Shown here: piece after piece, positions 1 to 5,735 of the stretch
Numbering within the stretch: position 1 is the first letter of the stretch
Layout of the letters: each line of letters opens with the position of its first letter
Source of the DNA: Chloroflexota bacterium
Lineage (GTDB): Bacteria; Chloroflexota; Anaerolineae; Caldilineales; Caldilineaceae
Assembly (NCBI GenBank): GCA_018969295.1
Contig: JAGWYN010000104.1
Location: forward strand, 1-5,735
Direction: 5' to 3'
DNA: 5,735 nucleotides
Position numbers and translations under genes: made by a program
The notes under the pieces: model-generated
The model's input: the letters and a program-made list of their open reading frames with translations, nothing else
The model's database searches: none
What the model was told of the DNA's origin: nothing

Positions 1-634
1 ACGCGTCCAGCACCGGGTCGAGCATCGGGGAGTGTGCTGCCACAGGAATCGCCAGCCGTCGGGTCTTGAAGCCTGCGCCCTGCAGGGCCTGGGTGATGGC
101 CGCCACCGAAGCGCGTGCTCCCGAGACCACCACGCTGAGCGGGCCGTTGACGACCCCGATCGCTGCGTCCGGGTAGGGCTCGACAAAGGGGGCCACCGCC
201 TGGGCCGAGGCCATCACGGCCACCATTTCCCCTGCTGCCTGCTCCATCAGCTCCCCGCGCCGGGTCACCAGACGCAGCCCCTCCTCCAGACCGAGGACGC
301 CCGCTGCGTAGGCTGCGGCAAAATCGCCCAGGCTGTGCCCGAACACGGCAGCCGGTCGGATCCCCCATTCGCGCCAGAGCTCCGCCAGCGCACACTCCAG
401 CGCATAGTTGGCTGCCTGTCCACAAGGGTGGGAGTTCATCAGGTCATCGGTCTGGCTGGAGGCTGCCTCGGCGTCCGGCGCTGGGTAGAGCAATTCCACC
501 AGAGAACGACCGTAGCAAGCCTGGAAGGCCTGGTCGCAGCGATCGATCACAGCCCGAAAGACCGGCTGGGTGGCATAGAGCTCCCGCCCCATGCCGACGT
601 ACTGCGAACCCTGGCCGGTGAAGAGAAAGGCAAT
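1..634 (-). other. Acyltransferase AT-2, C-terminally cut by the window, atypical selectivity motifs
   Basis: This is the extender-unit acyltransferase of the second module. It opens with IAFLFTGQGSQYVGMGREL (from residue 1701) and has catalytic Ser1801 in GHSLGD (codon 334-332), with a conserved Arg in VTRRGELM. It departs from the usual pattern at three places. The elbow is GHSLGD, not GHSxGE. The stretch that is TQPALF in AT-1 is GQAANY here (within HPCGQAANYALE, from residue 1769). The selectivity loop reads VAAHS (1898-1902), not HAFHS or YASHS. Catalytic Ser and His1901 are present, so activity is likely, but the extender unit cannot be assigned. The reading ends at Ala1911, so roughly the last third of the domain and the post-AT linker are missing. 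Confidence 0.9.
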
Positions 635-3600
635 CTGTGGCCTCTGCCGGTTGAGAAGAGCCGCCCTCTCACCTTCCCATTCACCCTGTTGAAACGCGAC
701 AAGCTTCTGTTGAAGCTCGGAAAGATCTTCTGCCACGATCGCCAGCCGATAGCCAAAATGATTGCGTCCGACCTGGGCTGTATGGCAGAGTGCCCCCAGG
801 TCAACGCCCGGCTGCTGCCGCAGATGCTCTGCGTAGCGGGCTGCCAGTGCGGGCAGCGCGTCCGCATGGCGGGCTGACAGCGGCAGCAGATGGTGCGAGG
901 GCGGGGGGAGGAGAGAGCGTTCCAGACATTTTTCTGTGCTCCGCACTCCCTGGACAATCACATGCGCGTTTGTCCCGCTGATCCCAAAGGAACTCACACC
1001 GGCTGTCAGGCTGGCGGCAGGCCAGGGGCACAATCGGGTCGGCACCTGAATCACATCCTCGTCCCAGCCAATGTGCGGGTTGGGCGTGGTGAAGTGGAGA
1101 TGGGGGGGAATCTGGCCATGTTGTAAGGAGAGCACAACCTTCAGAAAACCAGCAATGCCTGCTGCTGCCTCCAGATGGCCGATGTTGGTCTTGACCGATC
1201 CGACCAGCAGGGGGGCCGTGCGGCCAGGGCCAAAGGTATGCATCAGCGCACGCACCTCGATCGGGTCGCCGAGCGGCGTGCCGGTGCCATGTGCTTCAAC
1301 ATAGGAGATTTCGGCCGGAGAGAGCTGGGCGTTGACCAGGGCCTGTTGAAGCAGTTTTTCCTGGGCATGGCGATTGGGGACCGTCAGCCCGCTGCTCGGC
1401 CCATCGTGGTTGACCGCACTGCCTCGGATCACCGCCAGAACGTTCTCCCCTGCCTGCTCGGCGTCGCTCAGCCGTTTGAGGAGCACCATCCCGGCCCCTT
1501 CCCCACGCCCATAGCCGTCAGCAGCCGCATCAAAGGTCTTGCAGCGGCCGTCGGCCGAGAGCGCCTGGATCTGCGACAACGCCACATGTCCTGTGGGAGA
1601 GAGAATCAGACTGACTGCACCTGTCAGAGCCAGGTCGCACTCCCCGTTGCGCAGGCTCTGACAGGCCAGGTGCAGAGCGACCAGCGCAGAAGAGCAGGCA
1701 GTGTCCACCGCCAGCGTCGGCCCCTGCAACCCGAGGGTATAGGCAATCCGACCGGCAGCAACGCTGGCGCCTCCGCTGGTAGCAGCATGGGTGTCCAGAT
1801 CGATCAGATTCTGGAGGTTGCCGATGCTGGCATACTCGCCTTCGCCGATGCCAATGAAGACCCCTGTCCTGCTGTCTACCAGCTGCACCTGTGCAATCCC
1901 AGCCCGTTCAAGTGCCTCCCAGCTGAGCTCCAACAGCAGACGATGCTGCGGATCCATGCCGTTGGCCTCACGGGGGGAGATGCTGAAAAACCCCGGGTCG
2001 AACAGGTCGATGTCTTGCAGAAAAGCCCCTGCACGCGTATACATTTTGCCTGGCAGCGGACGCCGTGGGTCGTAGTAGTCGTCTACCTTCCAGCGGGAAG
2101 GTGGAATGGTGCGAACCTGATCTTCTCCTTGCTGCAAAAGGTTCCAGAAGGCTTCCGGCGTCTCCGCACCCGGAAAACGGCAGGCCATGCTGATGACTGC
2201 AATCGGTTCGTGCAGGCTGCCAGAGGACTGCGGACGCTGCGGCAGAGCAGGCTCTTCAGCCATCTCTGCCAACAACAAGATGTCTGACAGAAGATAGGCA
2301 GCCAACGTTGCGACCGTCGGATACTCGAAGGCGACGGTGGAGGGGAGCGCACAATGCAGGTCGCTCTCCAGCTGGCGCCGGACTTCGAGCGCCATCAGCG
2401 AATCCATCCCCAACTCGGTAAAGCCACTGTCGTCGTCGGGCAGAGACTCCATGCCCAGCACCTGGCCGACAGTGTGGGCCAGGTAGGTGCGCAGACGATC
2501 CCGGCGCTGGACACCAGACAGCCTCTCCAGCGCCTGACGCAATTTGCCAGGATGGCCGGCAGAGGGCGCGGCAGGCTGGACGAAATGGGCGAAGAACGGT
2601 TGGCGAAATTCAGGCTGCAGCGCCCCCTCTGTCCAGTCGACCTGCAAAACTCCGATCTGCCCTGCCATTCCCAACAGGCGGTGCAGCGCCCGCAGAGCGG
2701 TTGTTCCCGGCAAAGGCTTCACTGCCGCCAGAGTTGAGGCAGTCACCTGTCCAGCCATGCCTTCTCCGGCCCATGCCCCCCAGTGGATGCTCAGCCCCGG
2801 CAGCCCCTGCTGGCGGCGGTAGAGGGCCAGCCCGTCGAGAAAGCCATTGGCCGCTGCGTAGTTGGCCTGGCCAGGATTGCCCAGCAGCGCAGCAGCCGAG
2901 GAGAAATAGACCATCCAATCCAACGCCAGCTCTGCTGTCAGCTGATGGAGCAGCCAGGCGCCGGCCACTTTGGGAGAGAGGACCCTGCCCAGACGGGCGG
3001 CGTTCTGGTTGAGCAAAATCGCATCGTCCAGAAGACCTGCACAGTGGAAGATTCCTTTGAGAGGCGCATCGCCAGCAGCTGCCTGATCGAGAAGCTGGGC
3101 CAGCTCCGCACCGTCCGTCACATCGACGGAAGCCACAGTGACCTGAACCCCGAGGGCCTCCAGGCGGCCGATCCGCTGCTGCTGGCTGGGCAGTGTGATC
3201 CCCCGCCGTCCGCTGAGCAGCAGTCGGGTTGCCCCCTGCTCCACCAACCACTCTGCCACCTGCAGCCCCAATGCGCCGAGGCCGCCGGTGACGAGGTACG
3301 CCGCGCCAGGCTGAATTTTGCTGCGAGCAGAGGAGAGAGAGGGCACGGCGCTTCGCTGCAGACGGGCGACATAGCGACTGCCCCGGCGCCAGGCACACTG
3401 GGTTTCACCGTCAAAGGCCAGCAGCTCGCCCAGCAGCAGACGGGCTGCCTCTTGCGGAGCAATTCCCTGTTCCAGGTCGATCAGACCTCCCCACTGCTCT
3501 GGATGTTCGAGTGCGGCCACCCGTCCCAGCCCCCAAAGTGCGCTGTAGAAGAGATTGACGGTTTCGTGGTCAGCCAGCTGCTGGGCTCCTTGGGTCACAA

Positions 3601-5735
3601 CTGACAGGCGAGGCCGCTTTTCAGATTGGCTGACCAGCCACTGAAGCACCTCTACCAACGTTGAAAGGCGTAGCTGTTGGTCTTGCAGCAGGGACAGTGC
3701 GTTGAGCGAGTCGACAGGTTCTGGCCCGACGTCAAGCCCCCACAGGTAGACGACATGCTCGGCTGCGAGCGGCTGCTGTAAGGCATCTGGTGCAGGCCAC
3801 CAACAGGTTGCACTCTGGCCAAGGGCCTCGAGCTCTGCTGCAAGCTGACGGCCAATTCCACCCGCATCACACAAGATCAGCCAGCTGCTGCCCTGGTCGG
3901 CGACAGTTGGACTCCGGAAAGCAGGCTGGTGTTCCCAGCATACTGTGTAGAACAGATCTTGCAGTTGTGCGGAAAGACTTTCCGCCTGGCTGGTGGCAGC
4001 AAGTTTTGCCAGGGCCTTGGAGAGAGCAACCTGTTCGGCATCGTTCAAATCGCCCCCGTCAGCCATCTGCTCTGTGAGACGAAGAAGATCGTGCTCGGTC
4101 AGCCATCCGTTGACGCCATTGTGCTGCGAGCGAGCAGAGGGCTTTGGGTGCACCCAGCAGCGCTGCCGCTGGAAGGGGTAGGTGGGCAGCACCACCTTGC
4201 AGTGCCCGTACCCTCGGTCAAAGCCCTCCCAGTCGATGGCGGCCCCCCGCACGTAGAGCGCACCCAGGCTGGCGAGCAGCTGCTGCCACTCCCCCTGGCC
4301 GGGGCGAAGAGAGGGAAGAAGAGCTGTTCTCTCTGCCCCCTGCTCGCTGCCCCCTGTTCCCCACTGACCACTGGCCACTGACCACTGGCCACTGTCACCC
4401 CCTGCCATGCCGAGCAGCACGGGCTTGGGGCCGATTTCAAGCAACACCCGGACGCCCTGGCTGTGCAGCGTGGCCACACCGTCGGCGAAGCGCACCGCCT
4501 CACGCACGTGGCGCACCCAGTACTCCGGCGCAGCGATCTCGTCGCCCGCCAGCTGGCCGGTCACGTTCGAGACCAGACGCAGGCGAGGCTTGTGGTAGGT
4601 GATTCGCTCGGCCACCTGCCGGAACTCCTCCAGCATCGGCTCCATGAGCGGGGAGTGGAACGCGTGCGAGACGGTCAGCCGCTGGCTCTTGACCCCCTCG
4701 GCGGCAAGCAATTCGCTGACCGCCAGCACTGCGGCCCGGCGGCCGGAGAGCACCACGCTGGCCGGGCCGTTGACTGCGGCAATCGACAACTCGTCTGCGT
4801 AAGGAGCGATCGCCTCCCGCACCCTGGACTCCGCAGCCAGGAGCGAGACCATCTCGCCATCCTGTGGCAGCGCACCCATCAGCCGCCCGCGCGCCGCCAC
4901 CAGCGTGAGCCCGTCCTCCAGGCTGAAAATCCCAGCCACGCAAGCTGCGGCCAGCTCGCCCACGCTGTGGCCCAGGAGGAGCTCCGGCTCGATGCCCCAG
5001 CTGCACCACAGCTGTGCCAGCGCATATTCGAGCACGAAGAGTGCAGGCTGGGTGTTCTCGGTGCGGTCGATGATACTCGCAGCATTCTCTGCTGCTGGCC
5101 CATAGCCCAGCAGCGCCAGCAGCGGCGCTTCCAGCTGCCCGGCCAGCAGTGCGGCGCAGCGGTCGATGCTCTCCCGGAACACGGGCTGGGTCTCGTAGAG
5201 CTCCCGCCCCATGCCGACGTACTGTGCCCCCTGGCCGGTGAAAAGGAAGGCGACCTGTGGCACAGATGGCTGGCTGTGGCCTGTGAGGATGCCTCCTGCA
5301 GCCTGGCCTGCTGCGGCAGCACCAAGTTTTTCCAGCAGCTCCGCCCGCTCCCCCGCCACGATCGCCAGCCGCTGCGAAAAGTGGTTGCGCCCGACCTGGC
5401 TGCTGTGGCAGAGATCCCCCAGATTCACCTCGCTCTGCAGCAGCTGACGGTAGCGCGCCGCCAGCTCGGCCAACGCGGCAGGCTCCCTGGCGGAGAGGGT
5501 CAGCAGATGCAGAGGACGCTCCAGCGCTGTCGCAGCTGGCGGTGTAGAGGCTTCTGCGGGTTGACCGTCGGGAGCCGAGAGAATCAGGTGGGCATTGGTG
5601 CCGCTGAGCCCGAACGCGCTGACGCCGGCGATCCGGGTCGGCAGCGGCCAGGGCTGGGCCACAACCGGCACCTCCACCCCCAGTTCCTCCCACTCGATGT
5701 AGGGGCTGGGGCTCTGAAAGTGCAGATGCGCCGGG
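1..5735 (-). CDS. Type I modular polyketide synthase, internal fragment (KS-AT-KR-ACP-KS-AT), partial at both ends
   Basis: This is a cytoplasmic assembly-line enzyme that extends a thioester-bound acyl chain by decarboxylative condensation. The first complete codon is 5734-5732, and the frame is open for 1911 codons to base 2. I traced the frame through anchor motifs in every domain and saw no frameshift. Domains by residue are: KS tail 1-52, AT-1 from 161 (GHS serine 257, HAFHS 357-361), post-AT motif YPFQRQRCW 519-527, KR about 596-995, ACP 1077-1149 (serine 1112), KS-b 1176-1594 (Cys1347, His1482, His1520) and AT-2 from 1701 (serine 1801) to the window edge. No DH, ER, methyltransferase, thioesterase or docking region is present. 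The protein continues in both directions and therefore holds at least two modules. Equivalent points in the two modules lie about 1540 residues apart, normal for a KS-AT-KR-ACP module. The start codon, stop codon and product lie outside the window. Confidence 0.97.
576..604. repeat. 29-bp exact direct repeat, AT-2 copy
   Basis: Bases 576-604 are identical to 5196-5224 in the same orientation. On the minus strand they encode QYVGMGREL plus the first bases of the next Tyr codon, the motif just after the GQGxQ loop of the acyltransferase. The copies are 4620 bp (1540 codons) apart, one module length. All third positions match, so this is more than protein-level conservation, although a short conserved motif in a biased codon set could also produce it. 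Confidence 0.85.
635..952 (-). other. KS-AT linker of the second module
   Basis: Residues 1595-1700 join KS-b to AT-2. They begin with a variable stretch containing ERSLLPPPSHHLLPLSAR and continue with ARYAEHLRQQPGVDLGALCH and then GRNHFGYRLAIVAEDLSELQQKL. The segment matches the first module's linker in order and length (106 against 108 residues). It lacks the Ala/Gly-rich run seen there and has a Gln/Glu-rich run instead (FQQGEWEGERAALL). Confidence 0.85.
953..2209 (-). other. Ketosynthase KS-b of the second module, complete, extending type
   Basis: This domain accepts the beta-hydroxyacyl chain from the preceding ACP and condenses it with the next extender unit. It starts at EPIAVISMACRFPG (residue 1176), carries DPQHRLLLELSWEALERAG, and ends at GVSSFGISGTNAHVIV (1594), a normal length of about 419 residues. 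The catalytic triad is complete: Cys1347 in VDTACSS (codon 1696-1694), His1482 in EAHGTGTPLGDP (codon 1291-1289) and His1520 in KTNIGH (codon 1177-1175). The 135-residue Cys-His spacing is as expected. Because the nucleophile is Cys and not Gln, this is an extending KS and not a loading KSQ. Chain specificity cannot be read by eye. A TTA leucine codon lies at 1126-1124. Confidence 0.96.
2288..2506 (-). other. Acyl carrier protein ACP of the first module
   Basis: Residues 1077-1149 form a four-helix carrier domain that holds the growing chain on a phosphopantetheine arm. It begins RRDRLRTYLAHTVGQVLGM. The attachment motif is LGMDSLMALEVRRQL, with Ser1112 (codon 2401-2399) as the modification site. 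It closes with the usual PSTVAFEYPTVATLAAYL. LGMDSL is close to the common LGxDSL form and nothing essential is missing. A linker of about 26 residues, rich in Glu, Pro, Gln and Ser, connects it to KS-b on the same chain, so the intermediate passes between modules without docking domains. Confidence 0.95.
2750..3949 (-). other. Ketoreductase KR, B-type, predicted active
   Basis: This domain reduces the beta-keto group formed by KS-a and AT-1 to a beta-hydroxyl, using NADPH. Residues from about 596 form the structural (pseudo-Rossmann) half, with YTVCWEH, WLILCDAGGIGRQLA and ALWGLGRVAALEHPEQWGG. The catalytic half starts at YLVTGGLGALG (813-823), the nucleotide-binding loop. Catalytic residues are Lys922 (SPKVAGAW), Ser945/946 (YFSSAA), Tyr959 and Asn963 (NYAAAN). 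GLLDDA contains the LDD motif (902-904), which marks B-type reductases giving the D-configured hydroxyl. Only about 70 residues separate the post-AT motif from the start of the KR, too few for a DH, ER or methyltransferase. Stereochemistry is inferred from the motif and assumes normal numbering. Confidence 0.93.
4154..4399 (-). other. Post-AT linker, with YPFQRQRCW motif
   Basis: Residues 446-527 leave the AT core and wrap back toward the KS, as the post-AT linker does in known KS-AT structures. The last part is canonical: LPSLRPGQGEWQQLLASL, LYVRGAAIDWEGFDRGYG and LPTYPFQRQRCW, ending at Trp527 (codon 4156-4154). Its first part is unusual. Where related synthases usually carry a short non-repetitive strand, this one reads DSGQWSVASGQWGTGG followed by a Gly/Glu/Gln-rich stretch, encoded by a tandem DNA repeat that is described separately. 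Confidence 0.85.
4333..4394. repeat. Short tandem repeat block inside the coding sequence (CCACTGR heptamers plus a CTGCCCCCTG direct repeat)
   Basis: Plus-strand bases 4361-4394 read as heptamers CCACTGA, CCACTGG, CCACTGA, CCACTGG and then CCACTG, i.e. 4.9 units of 7 bp or 2.4 units of an alternating 14 bp. Directly before it the 10-mer CTGCCCCCTG occurs twice, at 4333-4342 and 4347-4356. On the minus strand the block stays in frame. Because three heptamers make 21 bp, it produces two SGQW copies seven residues apart. Short heptamer repeats of this style are familiar from cyanobacterial genomes and occur in other bacteria, mostly between genes. Finding one inside a synthase linker is less usual. 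Confidence 0.85.
4400..5254 (-). other. Acyltransferase AT-1, predicted malonyl-CoA specific
   Basis: This domain transfers an extender unit from acyl-CoA to the ACP of its own module. It opens with VAFLFTGQGAQYVGMG (from residue 161). The nucleophile elbow is GHSVGE with catalytic Ser257 (codon 4966-4964), followed by a conserved Arg in ARGRLM. The selectivity loop reads HAFHS (residues 357-361, bases 4666-4652); in this family HAFH marks malonyl-CoA and YASH marks methylmalonyl-CoA. TQPALF, AAVNGP and VLLEIGPKPVLLGMAG are also typical. All key residues are present, so the domain is probably active. The malonyl call rests on motif reading alone. Its DNA is among the most GC-rich in the window, with 60-base lines of 75-77%. 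Confidence 0.92.
5196..5224. repeat. 29-bp exact direct repeat, AT-1 copy
   Basis: This is the partner of 576-604, located at the start of AT-1. The flanking bases differ on both sides. A second, shorter match of 17 bp at 5355-5371 and 732-748 encodes the RLAIVA part of the KS-AT linker. Together they show that the two modules are paralogous units sharing near-identical DNA in patches, as expected from module duplication or gene conversion. Confidence 0.85.
5255..5578 (-). other. KS-AT linker of the first module
   Basis: Residues 53-160 join KS-a to AT-1. The first stretch is rich in Ala, Pro and Thr. It is followed by HLLTLSAREPAALAELAARY, then CHSSQVGRNHFSQRLAIVAG, the usual linker wording in modular synthases, and then an Ala/Gly-rich stretch. 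In known structures this segment forms a small alpha/beta linker domain that packs between KS and AT. It has no catalytic role of its own. The KS-b/AT-2 linker has a matching GRNHFGYRLAIVAED. Confidence 0.85.
5579..5734 (-). other. Ketosynthase KS-a, C-terminal tail only
   Basis: Residues 1-52 are the last part of a beta-ketoacyl synthase. They contain a PAHLHFQSPSPYIEW segment and then GVSAFGLSGTNAHLIL, the conserved C-terminal ketosynthase signature. The catalytic Cys and both His residues lie upstream of 5735, so activity and type (extending, loading or silent) cannot be judged. The matching part of KS-b (HLHFTTPNPHIGW and GVSSFGISGTNAHVIV) aligns residue for residue, which fixes the domain identity. 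Confidence 0.93.

Noticed and set aside
1102..1108. G7 run inside KS-b as a possible frameshift or slippage site
   Set aside because: It encodes conserved Pro-Pro in QIPPHLHF, and the frame continues normally on both sides. One homopolymer of seven bases is ordinary in GC-rich DNA.
1175..2287. Plus-strand open frame of 370 codons opposite KS-b
   Set aside because: It is antisense to a fully conserved ketosynthase with an intact triad. Its length is explained by the scarcity of stop codons in GC-rich complement, and its translation shows no domain.
2783..3604. Plus-strand open frame of 273 codons opposite KR
   Set aside because: It is antisense to conserved KR sequence and has no recognisable motif, so it is a shadow frame. 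The frames at 32-877 (plus) and 2610-3398 (minus) were rejected for the same reason.
3950..4153. Possible hidden dehydratase or other domain between AT-1 linker and KR
   Set aside because: Only about 68 residues lie between YPFQRQRCW and the KR. They read as a charged, Leu/Ala/Gln-rich helical linker, with no HxxxGxxxxP dehydratase motif and no room for such a domain.
4806..4813. One GCGATCGC octamer, the cyanobacterial HIP1 palindrome
   Set aside because: There is only one copy in 5.7 kb of GC-rich DNA, which is compatible with chance, and genomes rich in HIP1 usually show more. I did not use it to assign a taxon.
4500..5693. Long minus-strand open frame (397 codons) over KS-a tail and AT-1
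   Set aside because: It overlaps the true reading frame on the same strand in another phase. Its translation is a low-complexity Gly/Arg/Ala-rich sequence with no recognisable domain, typical of an out-of-frame reading of GC-rich DNA.

Overview
The whole window lies inside one gene, read on the minus strand. It encodes a multimodular (type I) polyketide synthase with its acyltransferases built in (cis-AT). A single frame stays open from 5734 down to 2, giving 1911 consecutive codons with no stop, and it enters and leaves the window in mid-domain. No start codon, ribosome binding site, stop, intergenic gap, RNA gene or terminator is visible. Many shorter open frames occur on both strands, but they are shadows of this GC-rich gene.

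Domain order in the direction of translation (high to low coordinates) is: C-terminal tail of ketosynthase KS-a (5734-5579), KS-AT linker, acyltransferase AT-1 (about 5254-4400), post-AT linker ending in YPFQRQRCW (to 4154), ketoreductase KR (about 3949-2750), acyl carrier protein ACP (2506-2288), a complete ketosynthase KS-b (2209-953), KS-AT linker, and the N-terminal 70% or so of acyltransferase AT-2 (634-1). This is one nearly complete KS-AT-KR-ACP extension module followed by the start of a second one. No dehydratase or enoylreductase is present, so the first module should add one unit (malonate, judging from HAFHS in AT-1) and leave a beta-hydroxyl group (B-type KR, LDD motif). KS-b then takes that chain on the same polypeptide. 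Catalytic residues are intact in every domain that can be checked.

The source is probably a moderately GC-rich bacterium. Sampled 60-base lines run from about 52% to 77% GC. TTA and CTA leucine codons are used, which argues against a Streptomyces-like actinomycete. Domain wording (YPFQRQRCW, a LRPGQGEWQQLL-type linker, YLVTGGLGALG) and a heptanucleotide tandem repeat inside the gene recall cyanobacterial and Chloroflexota polyketide synthases. This assignment is tentative.

The most interesting points are an in-frame CCACTGR heptamer array where AT-1 passes into its linker, non-canonical selectivity motifs in AT-2 (GHSLGD, GQAANY, VAAHS), and a composition shift just after the YPFQRQRCW motif. 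I found no evidence of a new type of system. This is a recognisable modular polyketide synthase, and its product cannot be named from this window.
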